From positions 1,240,001-1,304,000 of the forward strand of contig NC_089867.1 of assembly GCF_036373705.1 (NCBI RefSeq): a stretch of DNA of 64,000 nt. Direction: 5' to 3'. The stretch comes from Amia ocellicauda. Its lineage: Eukaryota > Chordata > Actinopteri > Amiiformes > Amiidae. A program made the translations under genes and the position numbers. The number at the start of each line of letters is the position of its first letter. The first letter of the stretch is position 1. Of the stretch, positions 18,771 through 55,875 are shown piece by piece. The notes beneath the pieces were generated by a model. That model was given only the letters and a program-made list of their open reading frames with translations. It ran no database searches and was not told the DNA's origin.

Positions 18771-19279
18771 TTCTAAGGTCTGTTCTTTTGTTCACAATAT
18801 TCAAATTGCTGCAGAAATCAATAACAATTTTTAAATGTTTCTGCCTTCTGGAAATATGTAAACAATGAGTTTAAAGTTGATTTATTTGGATCCTATTGTT
18901 GCCACCCCAATTTAGTTTTTAAATGACAATTCCAAAGTAAAATCTCAGAGACAGATTTTATTAATGGCACTGAAGCAAACATACAGACAACATTATACAA
19001 GCCAAAAACTAACATCGTTAACCCTAAATTAAACGTGCCTGTGCTTAGTATCTAATATGGTTTATGGAACATATTGCATAATGGTAGTACTAGGATATTA
19101 CCTACAGATGCTGTCAAAACTGAATCAGCGTTTTGCCTTCATCACCGTTGCCATTGTTTTCCTTTACCTGGCTTATACCTCCACTATGTAATATACTGTG
19201 CACTAATCAGCGTTCATTGTGCCATTCAATCATTATTTACTTAATTCCTGAACCTTTCCCTTAACACCCCAACATCGAT

Positions 19280-20641
19280 TTCTTCACAACGCCCTTTCTA
19301 ACCCGTGGCCAGCTTTAGTACAAGCTTTCAATGATTGACGGGTCAGAAGGCTCTTCCCATTCGGTAATGACTGTCTTTCTTTTTCAGGGATCCGGTGTTA
19401 TGACAATAACCTATTGTTACTAACTGCTAACACTGCCTCTTTCTCCACTTTATTATCCTTGAACTCTCTGCTGCTTTTGACACTGTTGATCATTCCATTC
19501 TCCACCCTCCACCTACCAGGTAACTTGGCACAGCTCATCCTCTACCCCTCACCCTTTCCTTAAAGGCATATGCAAAAGATCTGTCCAGGACCCCGTCCTA
19601 TACTCTGACTGCACATCATCATATTCTATGACTCCATACCATTTATATCTAAAAGATGCACAGATCTTTCACTCAATACCCCCCTCTAACTCCCACATCC
19701 CCTCCCTTATCTATTTGTTACTAGAAACATTCAGAAGCCACCAACCTGCTCACATATTAAATACTTGTGTTGGAATTTGTAGGCCAACTGAAAATAGAGA
19801 TGCACATAAACTATTAGCAGTAGTGATGTCCACACACCACAATAATAATAATAATGGATGCTCAAAGGCTACCATTGTTTAAAAGTTGCTGCATTTAATG
19901 GTTTTTACTTGAAACATTATTATTTTGCAAATACAATGAATTCCTCATGGAAGAGTTGTATTGTCATATTGTAACTTGTTCCTCAAAAAATGTTGTCTCT
20001 TTAGCTCTTACTGACTAAGCACTATTAATACATAAATGAGATGTTCTCTGCCTGTGCTTTTTAAGAAAATCTCTCTGGGACCACTACCTGCTTTACAAAA
20101 AGTTCAGAAACAGGAGCAGGGCAAGGACAGAACAAGGCCCAGCTGCTACAGCAATGGAAATGAGACACTTGAATCACATTGTATCCCTGCGTCCTCTAGT
20201 CCTATCTCCACATTTTCAAACTCCTGATGATTCTTCTTGAGCAACATATATATAATAATAATTTTACCCTTCCTAACCAATTGCTCCACACAACATATCC
20301 AAGCCCTGGAACTCTAGTACACAGAATAATGCAACTCCCTCCTGGCTGGTGTGTGCAACCCACCCATCTCAGAACTCTGCTCCATTGATGTTCTAGCTTC
20401 CCTGATTTGCCTACACTTCCATTGTTCTGCTCTCCCCACTTGGAATCGATCACCTCACATCCAGTTCAGGACACTGATTCTTATCTAACATGGTCTCCCA
20501 GACTACATCCACCCACCTCCAAACTTTCATACACCCCCTCCTGACTGGCTGTATCCCCTCATTGTTCCCCTGCCTCTAGAGCCTGCTCCTCAGCCTAAAA
20601 ATGCTCTTTTAAATTTGACTTAACTCCCTATTATTGCTCCT
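19280..20641 (+). mobile_element. L2-clade LINE fossil (reverse transcriptase to C-terminus)
   Basis: The + strand carries degraded L2 reverse-transcriptase pieces in order. LSAAFDTVDHSIL is near 19,468. PYHLYLKDAQIFHSIPP near 19,634 corresponds to the usual HLYADDTQ motif with the catalytic ADD lost. A C-terminal stretch (CNSLLAGV, then RSPHIQFRTLILI) covers 20,320-20,600. Many stops and frameshifts mark it as old. It is interrupted at its end by the Tx1-like LINE. Confidence 0.75.
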
Positions 20642-20656
20642 TATTATATCTGTGCT

Positions 20657-21470
20657 GGCCTATGTGGTCAAGAACATCCAGGCTGCTGGCAAGAAAGTGA
20701 GTTTCATGAACCGCTTTTATTTTGCCAGCAGCCTGAGACCATTCGGCCTCTGCGCCATGGATAACACCAGGCCGCACTCGTGGGATCCCCCGCCGTTCTA
20801 CAGGGCGCTCCGAGCCTTTGCGCTCGAAGTAGGCCTCCATAAAGTCGTGCTGGCCTCCTGGGATTACAAGACCATCTGTAGTCAGATGAGATCTACCCAG
20901 GAGACCAGCCGGATAGAAGATTTCCCTCCCGAAACCTGCCGGTTTATCTGGGCTAACGCTACGCACGTTTGCCTCACGAACACGCAGAAAGATGTCTCCT
21001 GGATGGCTGTGAGTCGGTGTCTCCCCACCCGAGTGTTCATGCACAGAAGGGGCATAGCTCCTTATGACACCTGCCCCTATAAGGGTTGCCTGGGGAAGGA
21101 GACGGAGGCTCACATCTTTAGTGAGTGCCCCTCCGCCCACAGGGTCTGGCTCCTGTTTTCTCCGTTCCTCCACAGGTTCGCCGTTCCTGCGCGGGCGACC
21201 GCCCAGCAGATCCTGTACGGTCCGGCCAAGGGAATCTCTTCATCTACCCTGAGGTGCTGGTGGCGTGTCGTCTGCGCAGTGAAGCAGGCACTGTGGGAGG
21301 GACGGAACATCTGTTTGTTCAATAAGCAGGAGCTGGACCCGATCGTCATCGCGCGGAGGGGCATGGTGTTTGTAAGAGACTATGTCAATCTGGAGGTCCA
21401 TCAGAGGGGCAAGGAGGAAGCCTACAAGAACTGGCGTATACAAGATCTGGGGGAGCTCAGGATCCCATGA
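20657..21470 (+). CDS. LINE ORF2 C-terminal fragment with CCHC-type zinc-binding motif
   Basis: About 270 codons open to the stop. No reverse-transcriptase core is present. The segment matches the post-RT region of Tx1/L1-type proteins: a WMAVSRCLPTRVFMHRR block, then a zinc-binding-like motif C-P-Y-K-G-C...H-I-F-S-E-C followed by P.AHRVW (about 140-165 residues in). The upstream frame runs into the target duplication, so there is no native start. It cannot be autonomous. Confidence 0.75.
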
Positions 21471-22006
21471 TGGGACCCACCTCCGGGGACGGTTAGTTCC
21501 CCCTGCTGGAGCCCGAGTCCAAGATCTTTTAAAGATTTTAAGGATGATTGTTTTAAAAAGATTTTAAAAAAGGAATCTTAATTGTTTTTAAAGATTTAGT
21601 TGTTTTTAAATCACATTGTTCAGGGTTTTTTTGATATAGTTTTGTTATATTTTGTTGTCAAATACATTGACCGTTTTGGGTTTAATTTAAAATGCATTAG
21701 ACCTTTTTTGTTTGTTTTTTATTTTTTCCTTTTAATTGTTTCTTTATTTTGTTTAATGCATTTTCAGTTATTTTCAATGTATTTGACCCTTTTGTTGGTG
21801 TGCAGTTTTTGCTTTTATCACGTTTGTTTTGTTGATTTGAGCACGTTTATTTTAAAGTTAATTGTTTTAGTTTGTGTTAAAATCACAAAGATTTTAAATT
21901 TTTTTAAGTGATTTTAATGACTGATATTTTAAATGATTTTAATCATAAGTATTAAAAATTGAATTGTTTTATTTACGTAATGTAAAATACTCAACCCAAT
22001 AAACAG
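20657..22006 (+). mobile_element. 5'-truncated Tx1/L1-like LINE with 15-bp target-site duplication
   Basis: The same 15-bp word (TATTATATCTGTGCT) occurs at 20,642-20,656 and 22,007-22,021. It bounds a 1,350-bp insertion, as expected for target-primed reverse transcription. The insertion encodes the C-terminal part of an L1/Tx1-type ORF2 (stop at 21,470), then a 536-bp AT-rich 3' UTR with repeated GATTTTAA words and AATAAA close to the end. The coding part is uninterrupted, which suggests a fairly young insertion. Confidence 0.85.
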
Positions 22007-22039
22007 TATTATATCTGTGCTTAGTTTTACACTTTTAAT

Positions 22040-23037
22040 TGCTGCTAATTAGGGGCCAAGCAACAACGTTGCTGGAACCCTATTGTTTTTGTTAGGAATA
22101 TTATTTTATTATTATTATTATTATTATTTTTCGCCGTTATTTTCAAAAGCCTATAAAAACCAAACCGTTGATGAAAAGTCATGAAACTTCATACAGTCAT
22201 AGATGGCTATGTAGAACTATGCCATATGCAATATGGATGCCATATGTCACATGCTATGGTGGCCATATTGGTTTAAGTGACACATTTTGCACAATCTACA
22301 CAAATCTTCTTCTCCAAAACTGCTAATGGGACAGATGTGAAACTTGGTGTGTGTGATTATGTTATTTAAAAGTGAGATGTGCTGGCAGCGTCTGTGTGAT
22401 TTCCTGTTTAAATCATTAAAACGATGCATACATGGGGGTGGCACAAATTTCAGTTCTTCTCTTTCAGTGAAATCATAACTTTAGGTAACATGCTTTATAC
22501 AGAACTATGCAGAATCGCTTGCTGTATACAGGACAGTTGAAGGGGTGAACATAAGATGTTTTATATGCAATGATACACCTGAAAAAACAAACATACTCGG
22601 TGAGGCACTATAATGAAAACAAATGCAGGCATTGCCCTTAGTTTTATTCTTTGATTTTACATTTTGGAATTACATACAACATACACTCAAATGAAAGACC
22701 AAGTAAGCAACTAAATAAGGTTTAGAAGTTAACTGCAAATTGAAAAGCTGCAGCAATTGTAAGCTACTTAAGGTTTGTCTGTGTTTTGAAACAGAACACA
22801 AACAAAACTTAGAGAATGTTTACTAATCTATTATGATACCAGAGCTATTTATATTATTGCTAACAAAATACATTTTTATATATTTAATTCAAATATGGGT
22901 AGTTGATTTTTTGAGATTGTTACTGGCTTCTACATTAAAAATTTGCATTCATCTGATTTATATTTTTAAGAGTCTGAAACCATATATTTTTTGACAGGAA
23001 ACCCCTGGAAGCCTCAAAAGATGCCTACAACTTATAG

Positions 23038-23099
<62 letters not shown>

Positions 23100-23480
23100 T
23101 TTCAAACATTGTTTTCAAATGTGGATAAAAACAAAAAAAAATTATACAGTGATAGACGGCTATGTAGAGCAATGCCATATGTAATATAGAAGCCATATGG
23201 TTTAAGTGACACATTTTTGACAATTTTCCAACGTCTTCTCTGAAACCACAGGTACGATTGATGTGAAATTTTGTACACATGCCCTTGGCTAGGTTGTCTA
23301 TCAGATTTGTTAAAGGCAATATGATAGTTGAAACAACATGAGCCTATCAAATTTCAGCAATGGTTAAATTTGCATAAAGTGTGATACTCTGCAGGATTGA
23401 ACTGCATTAGAATGTGTTAGACTGGATGGTACTGTGTAGATGTGTACTTGGCCCCCTGCATTGCTGCTTGCAGCTATATT
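22040..23480. repeat. Unclassified fish interspersed repeat with duplicated internal unit
   Basis: It starts with AGGGGCCAAGCAACAACG and ends near TTGGCCCCCTGCATTGC, a weak inverted pair. Inside, a unit of roughly 250-350 bp is present twice, from about 22,110 and from about 23,050. Each copy begins with a TTA tract and continues with TAGA(T/C)GGCTATGTAGA, then GCCATATG, then GGTTTAAGTGACACATTTT. No coding potential is apparent. Confidence 0.55.
23041..23100. repeat. (TTA)n microsatellite
   Basis: About 20 TTA units at the start of the second internal repeat unit. Confidence 0.95.
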
Positions 23481-23565
23481 TTTAAATGTATCTGTGCTAT
23501 TGGTAATTATTTTCTTTTGACTCCAATCCACATTACATTGATGTAATTACCACATTAGCATTATC

Positions 23566-23567
<2 letters not shown>

Positions 23568-23630
<63 letters not shown>
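23568..23630. repeat. (TAA)n microsatellite
   Basis: About 20 TAA units upstream of the Tc1/mariner copy. Confidence 0.95.
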
Positions 23631-23631
<1 letters not shown>

Positions 23632-23695
23632 ATGACCAAATCAATATTTAAAAAGTGCTTAAAAAGATAGATAGTGCTCATATTATGTCCGGTTA

Positions 23696-24885
23696 TACAC
23701 TCACCTAAAGGATTATTAGGAACACCTGTTCAATTTCTCATTAATGCAATTATCTAACCAACCAATCACATGGCAGTTGCTTCAATGCATTTAGGGGTGT
23801 GGTCCTGGTCAAGACAATCAAAGGTGATTTAAGCAATTTTGAGCGTGGCATGGTTGTTGGTGCCAGACGGGCCGGTCTGAGTATTTCACAATCTGCTCAG
23901 TTACTGGGATTTTCACGCACAACCATTTCTAGGGTTTACAAAGAATGGTGTGAAAAGGGAAAAACATCCAGTATGCGGCAGTCCTGTGGGCGAAAATGAC
24001 TTGTTGATGCTAGAGGTCAGAGGAGAATGGGCCGACTGATTCAAGCTGATAGAAGAGCAACTTTGACTGAAATAACCACTCGTTACAACCGAGGTATGCA
24101 GCAAAGCATTTGTGAAGCCACAACACGTACAACCTTGAGGCGGATGGGCTACAACAGCAGAAGACCCCACCGGGTACCACTCATCTCCACTACAAATAGG
24201 AAAAAGAGGCTACAATTTGCACAAGCTCACCAAAATTGGACAGTTGAAGACTGGAAAAATGTTGCCTGGTCTGATGAGTCTCGATTTCTGTTGAGACATT
24301 CAGATGGTAGAGTCAGAATTTGGCGTAAACAGAATGAGAACATGGATCCATCATGCCTTGTTACCACTGCGCAGGCTGGTGGTGGTGGTGTAATGGTGTG
24401 GGGGATGTTTTCTTGGCACACTTTAGGCCCCTTAGTGCCAATTGGGCATCGTTTAAATGCCACGGCCTACCTGAGCATTGTTTCTGACCATGTCCATCCC
24501 TTTATGACCACCATGTACCCATCCTCTGATGGCTACTTCCAGCAGGATAATGCACCATGTCACAAAGGTGGAATCATTTCAAATTGGTTTCTTGAACATG
24601 ACAATGAGTTCACTGTACTAAACTGGCCCCCACAGTCACCAGATCTCAACCCAATAGAGCATCTTTGGGATGTGGTGGAACGGGAGCTTCGTGCCCTGGA
24701 TGTGCATCCCACAAATCTCCATCAACTGCAAGATGCTATCCTATCAATATGGGCCAACATTTCTAAAGAATGCTTTCAGCACCTTGTTGAATCAATGCCA
24801 CGTAGAATTAAGGCAGTTCTGAAGGCGAAAGGGGGTCAAACACAGTATTAGTATGGTGTTCCTAATAATCCTTTAGGTGAGTGTA
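23696..24885 (+). mobile_element. Tc1/mariner DNA transposon (DD36E type), copy 2
   Basis: A 1,190-bp element flanked by TA duplications (23,694-23,695 and 24,886-24,887) with 31-bp inverted repeats starting TACACTCACC. Relative to the other copies it has a 35-bp deletion near 23,818 that removes the transposase start codon. Confidence 0.95.
23817..24851 (+). pseudogene. Tc1/mariner transposase, inactivated (start lost, one nonsense codon)
   Basis: The frame is readable from the N-terminal SNFERG to the stop at 24,849-24,851. The start codon is deleted, and a TGC codon has become TGA at 23,997-23,999. From the internal Met at 24,027 the remaining 274 aa are intact and include all three catalytic residues: Asp in WSDESRF, Asp in YFQQDNAPCH and Glu in NPIEHLWD. 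I count 36 residues between the second Asp and the Glu, i.e. DD36E. From memory that spacing defines the Tc1/mariner group named Incomer. Confidence 0.9.
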
Positions 24886-25019
24886 TATCTCACATGCCTT
24901 TCACAGTTTTTAAAATTTGGTTACAGGAAACTACGGGTCAGCACAGGTGGAAAATATGGACCCAGGTATCCTTCTATATTTCATATAGAAATGTTAAATA
25001 AAAGTTGATAACTTGTATA

Positions 25020-25437
25020 ATTGTCAGGGCTGGATATTCCTGGGCTGTCAGAAGTGAAGAGGACCCAAGTGCAGAGATCAACGGTTCATAGTTCAACAGG
25101 CGAGTGGTCTGGGATTCGGCAAACAGTGTATAATAGACAAGGTGAGAAACGTAGTCGGGGTCAGGGTCGATGAATCAAACAATCAGGCAAACAAGGTAAT
25201 CAGAGTAAATCCAAGAGGCAAAGTACAAAGATCAGGCAGGGGTCAAAACACAGATGGTTAAAAAAAAACAGTGACTAGGAAACAGTGCAGAGTAGTGCTG
25301 TGAGAGGGCAAACAAGACCCTGCATTGTGTGTGCGGAATCAAGGGGTATATACAGAGGTTGATGAAACAGGTGGACAAGCTGCTGGTGTCTCAATTGACT
25401 TAATAAACCAGGGAGAATTATTCAATGATTAGATGTG
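25020..25437. repeat. Unclassified interspersed repeat, related to those at 49.8 and 52.0 kb
   Basis: Non-coding, moderately GC-rich sequence with words such as AATCAGGCAAACAA, GGGGTCAAAACACAG and AAGGGGTATATACAGAGG. Close variants recur at 49.84-50.09 and 51.95-52.29 kb. Superfamily unknown. Confidence 0.4.
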
Positions 25438-25443
25438 ATTTAG

Positions 25444-26999
25444 TATGGGGGCCAAACATGCCATAATACATCTGATTGCGTGCAATTCATTATACCCTGT
25501 GAACCTCATTACATAGGTTCAAAACTTCGCATGCATAATATATTGGTTTGTGGGTGTACTATATTGGTTTGCATGCCTTCTGTGGATGGAATCAACACCT
25601 GAGTATGCATTATGTCCATGAAATGATGTAAGGAAAAATACATTTTGTGCACAAAATATAAAAGTCGCATTTTGCTGATGAAATGAAAACACTCTATCAT
25701 CATTTTGCCAGGAAATTAATTACAGATGTAGCAGGTGAGACCGGTGTCCCATATTAAAGCCTAATTGGTGATCTACTTAAGAGTGCGGCAATGTGGCTTT
25801 GCAAGAGAGACTGGGAGAGTGTTGCACGAACACACCTTTTTTTTTTTTTTAAATAACATCAGTACACTGTGTTTGATGGTAAGCTGGTTGCATCTCATGG
25901 GTTTACCCAGCACAAATGTGTTTTATATCTGCATGCTTTTAAAACTTTTAAATTGTGTTTTGGTATTGCAGGGGGAGCCGCAGGTTTTGTTCAACCTACA
26001 CACTTCATTGATTACAATGACTCACCCTAGGTAAATGTTTTATTTTGTTTTATACGAATCGCAGTACAGTCTGCGCTCTATTAAAATGGTAATTGACAAT
26101 GTATGTTTTAATGTTTGTTTTGTAGAAGTGTGGGCTTCTTGTTTTTCTTTTATTGCATTTTAGATATTTTAAACCTTTTAACCTTTCATATGAGATTTTT
26201 AATGGTATTATCGTGTCTTTTATTAATAAAACCATTTTATTGTTAGCCCACCTGGTTAGTGTTCTATGGATCCACTGTGTGTCTCTGCCTTGGCCGGGAG
26301 GTTGTTTGGTCGATGGGGAGTCCACTTTTGCACTGTGTCTGGTCTGGTGATTTTATTGGGTTTATTTAATGCACATATTTAAGTTTCACTTTACTTCACT
26401 TCTCATTACATTGTTTATTTCTATATTTTCACTTTGTTTAAATTACATGTTTTATTCAGTTTTCACTTTGTCTGCATGTTTTATTTGGTTTTATGCTCCA
26501 GTCCACCCGTGGTGTAGAGGCGCTCACTTGGGCTGCTGAACTGCCTTTGGGCGGGGGCGGCTCTGCATGGTGGGCTGCAGAGCACTTACTGATTGACTCA
26601 GGTTGTTATCTGTTATCCATTATACCCTGTGTTTCTCCAACAATAAAAGCCTTGTTTAAACAAAATCACACCACCTTACTAGCCATCATTTATTTGAATT
26701 GAAACAAACTGTCATTTCCCAGGAGCCCCTCTTCTCCTGTATTAACCAGAGGGTGGCATAGTTTGGCATGACCCCTAGGGGGCACTACACAGATATTGTT
26801 CAAATGTGTATTGTGTGCACAAAAGCACTTTCATGCACAACATTATGTATGACACAAACTGTGTAATAGCCAATTAGCCAATATATGCCCCGTGTTATTA
26901 TTTATAATCAATAGATTTTATTCTGTGTCTGTATTTAGATTAGTGGTACTGTGTTTCTTTAAGAGAGTGAGCTTTCTGTATTTTCCATGGCTTGTGGGC

Positions 27000-27030
<31 letters not shown>

Positions 27031-27642
27031 TAACTGTCACATATTCAGTTAGTTTAGCTATGGAACCTTATGGTATGAACACCTGTGTTCATTTATTAAA
27101 TCAACTTGTTAATAATTATTGTGATTACAATGAAAATTCTATGAACAGCTGTAAATATTTAACCTGTGCAATCAGTGGAATAAATGTTTTATTTGCATTA
27201 TTTATTACGGAGTCTGTGGGGATAATGAGTAATGCACATCAACCATCAGCCCCAGTTAAACCTAAGATATGCTGTTTTTACAAACGGCACCCCATAAGTG
27301 TCAACCATGGACACAGTCTGATCAATACTTAAAAAAGTAATCTGTAATGTGTTACTCAGATGACATGGTTAAGTCATTCAGTAATGTTTTGCTTGAGGAC
27401 AAAGCTCTCACTACTGCTTCCACCTTATTTCCCTTTGTCCTTAGTCCTGCCCCGCCCCCTTGCATCACGTGAACAACCGATATGGTAACCACACAAACCA
27501 ATACAGTATGCATTCAAATTGATAAGGTACACACACAAACCAATACATTATGAGCACAAAACAATATAGTATGCATGCAAAGTTGCGAACCAAAATAGTA
27601 AGCATGCAATCTGATGTATTAAGTCCTGTTTGGTCCCCCATA
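25444..27642. mobile_element. 2.2-kb non-autonomous DNA transposon with 6-bp target duplication
   Basis: The two ends are inverted: left TATGGGGGCCAAACATG, and right, reverse-complemented, TATGGGGGACCAAACAG, with similarity continuing through ATACATC(T/A)GATTGC. Both are flanked by ATTTAG (25,438-25,443 and 27,643-27,648). Near each end the word TATTGGTTTG recurs in inverted order with GCATGC words. No transposase-like frame is present. A 6-bp duplication and TAT...ATA ends are, as I recall, features of the IS3EU superfamily; that assignment is tentative. A (TA)n run lies at 27,001-27,025. Confidence 0.65.
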
Positions 27643-27648
27643 ATTTAG

Positions 27649-28617
27649 ACTGCAAGGAGTGACAAGACTGGAGCAAGATCGGCCTCAGGTGGTGATCAGG
27701 AAGTATGTCTAGTAGCAGGCATCACAATAATAAACCTTTTAGATCTTTTTTTAGTCCTGAAAACAAAACAACATAATTATGAACATCGAACCGAGTACAA
27801 CTATTTTATATCTGTACATCCACCTGGTGGATTGTTTACATTTCTACAGGCCACTGTTATGTACTGGTGTTTAATTCCACTGGCATTGAGCTGCAAGAGA
27901 GTTGTTTTATTTCCTTCTTGATATATTTATGGAGAAAGATCACTAGTTCATTTCTTCAATAATTACCCTGGAGCAATCCTATGCTTCATGTTGGTCTTTA
28001 CTTTAGAAGCTTGAATTCCAATAAATAGGCTAGGTTTTCATATACCTTTTTAGCATTGTCTTCAGCTTTACAACTATTGCTTTATATTATTTCAAATAAT
28101 AATTGATACCCTGGTAATTTACAACCCATCAGGTAACATTGCCAACCTCTAAATAAGCAGCAGATTTATGGAGTTGCTTTGACATTAAAAAATAACAGCT
28201 CGCTTTTGCCCTCTGCTGCAAAAGATCTGTAACTCCTGCCATTTTACCTTGACAACCACACTTTCAAATTCACTCACTGTACAGATGACACTCTTTGTAC
28301 ACCTGACAATGAATTAGACATGGACAGAAAAAATAATAAAAAAACACATTTTTAAAATATATTTAAAACAAAACTTTACAGTGCCTTTACATCATCTTCT
28401 ATCCTTAAAAAAACTAAAAAAGATAACACAGTAAATTAATTTAAAATTGAACGGCTTTTATTACATTTCTATTCATATTCAATGGGAAATTTAGTTTAAA
28501 TAAATATTTAAACATTTTAAACATATTTACAAATAAATAGTATAACCACACAACTAAAATACTAACATCTTCAAAGGTTTAAACAAAGCTCAATTAAAAA
28601 CAAATGCTGCTGTTAAA

Positions 28618-28682
<65 letters not shown>

Positions 28683-29600
28683 AAATATTCCAGTGCACTG
28701 AAGATAGGTTTGAAGATTTGCATGAATTCAAAATGTAATTGTGGTATTATTGTTGCTTAAATACTGTATCAATTAAGATTGATCATTTCTGGGCATTTAT
28801 ACTAAATGTTTTCATTCATCATAGAAGGGATAATTACACATTAGACTGCCCAAACACTATGCTGTTTTATTAATTAATTTGAAAATGCATGGTTAAACTG
28901 TATGCCACTGAAAATGTCCTTAGGATAGTTACCTTTCAGGCATCAATAAACGATCACCTAGTTTAATTTGATTAATTGGAAACACTGTAAACAGCATTGT
29001 TAAACACCTACACATACACACAAATTTAATTTACCAAGCAACACTTAAATTCCATGTGCAGATACAGAGACAGGAACACAGTGGACATTAAACTCAAGAG
29101 ATACATTTCCTGTCTGTTTCGTTCACATATGGTTTTAAACATCATGCATTAAATAATATAACATGAAAAAAAACTTAATAAACTAAATAATACCATACAG
29201 TCTGTAAATTTCGTACCGGAAAAAATATGTTTTGCCTTTGTTGGTTCAACTTTTCACATGGGAAATGTTTTACAGTAATTCTGAACCGAAGCTGTTAGCA
29301 GCAAAAATAGCTACAATGCTAAATATTTGAAATTCCAGACATGCGAGACACATTTCTCATATTTATTACCCGAAAACATTACTTATTATTACTTTCTTCT
29401 ACTAGGTTACAAATTGAACTAAACTAAATATTTAGTGAAAATCCCTAAATCCCTCCGAAAATATCGGCTTTAGACCTTGGTTTTTTTCGGTTGTCTTCTA
29501 GTTTCATATTTTGTATTTTTCCTCTGCAAACAGAAGGCTTACTAAACATAAACATATAGTCTGTAGAGCTACACGTGGTAAAAAGATAGACAATGATATA
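27649..29600. other. AT-rich intergenic DNA with (TTA)n/(AAT)n tract
   Basis: No gene recognised. 28,619-28,681 is a TTA tract that switches to AAT repeats, which could fold into a hairpin. The prelid3a 3' UTR may extend into this region from the right. Confidence 0.45.
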
Positions 29601-29608
29601 CTCTAGGA

Positions 29609-29819
29609 CAGGGGTGCACAACATATGGCTGGTGGACCAGATCCAGCTCACCACCAGGATCCATCCAGCCCACGAATTAAGTATTAAAAATAAATAGTGA
29701 TATGTCTGTCCCATCTGCACTTCTTTACCACACACCCCTGCACCCCATTCCTGGGTCGGCCCACCGTCTTAATGATTTGCATGAGAATGGCCCTTGTTAA
29801 CACCTGTTGTGCACCCCTG
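29609..29819. mobile_element. hAT-type MITE, 211 bp
   Basis: Perfect 14-bp inverted repeats (CAGGGGTGCACAAC) and a perfect 8-bp target duplication, CTCTAGGA (29,601-29,608 and 29,820-29,827), identify a small non-autonomous hAT element. It may lie within the 3' UTR of prelid3a. Confidence 0.9.
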
Positions 29820-30190
29820 CTCTAGGAAGTAAAAATGCATATACCAGTTTTTTCAAATTCTCCACAATTTATGGATCAGAAAAAAGAAACGGAAAAGGTT
29901 TTTTTGTGGTTTATAGATACATGGATAAATACATTCTTGAACACTTGTTTTCATTAAAATAAATATGTTAGATGTATATGTTGACCATATTGGTTCTAAT
30001 GTGTTACAGATCACTAGTTAAGAAAAGCTTTTAATGTCATTAATTAAGTGCATAAGTTTTAAAATTAGCACTGATTCTTTCTTAGTGGGATGCGTTATGG
30101 GTATAACAACACCCTCGGTAGCCTCGGTCCAGTTTACATATTCAGGACAGGTTGTCAGGCTTTGCTCTTTCTAACTCATTCCTTACTCTA

Positions 30191-55364
<25,174 letters not shown>

Positions 55365-55440
55365 TCTGTTTCATAAGACCTGAACAACATGGAAACACCA
55401 CACACACTGATCTGCATGGAAAGTGCATTTTCTACTCTAT

Positions 55441-55560
55441 TGCAGAACAGCCTGCCTGAGCCACGCCCCTCCCCGAGACTGACGAGCCGGCCAATAGCGT
55501 GTCGCGATGGCGCCGCATGCTGCTACAGAAGCCCATGAATACGCAGCTGCACTGAGTAGG
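55441..55560. promoter_or_regulatory. Probable bidirectional promoter of prelid3a and the CARD gene
   Basis: A GC- and CpG-rich island in AT-rich surroundings, between the two divergent start codons (55,364 and 55,876). It has CCACGCCCCTCCCC (55,461-55,474, GC/KLF box), CCAAT (55,491-55,495) and CGATGGCGCC (about 55,505, YY1-like). No TATA box. Transcription starts are not known. Confidence 0.6.
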
Positions 55561-55664
55561 ATAGAAGTGTGTATTGTGACAGTTTAACTTGATCCTTACC
55601 ATTTATTTATTATTTGGTTGTGTGAACTATACATTTGCTGTTATTTTAAACAGCTTTATTACAA

Positions 55665-55874
55665 ATGGGAAGCAAAGAAAATACGAATGCTTGCTACGGA
55701 ATACTAAGACACAGATACTCATTGTATCAAAAGTGGGAATTGAGCTGCGCAGGCGCAAAACAAGGGGGAAATCCAGGAGAAAATAGTGTAGCCCAAATAT
55801 GTCTTATGTGTGATCAGATCGGCTCTGGTTGGACGTGTGTTCGTAACAGGAAGAAAGAGACAAAAATAAATTAA
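55665..55874 (+). other. Possible upstream open reading frame in CARD-gene leader
   Basis: If the leader is unspliced, a 69-codon frame starting at the ATG at 55,665 ends with TAA at 55,872-55,874, one base before the main ATG. Its sequence shows no known motif. It could limit translation of the main frame by requiring reinitiation. Confidence 0.35.
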
Positions 55875-55875
55875 C

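Noticed and set aside
23041..23630. CRISPR-like or satellite array
   Set aside because: These are trinucleotide microsatellites (TTA and TAA) without spacers or longer repeat units.
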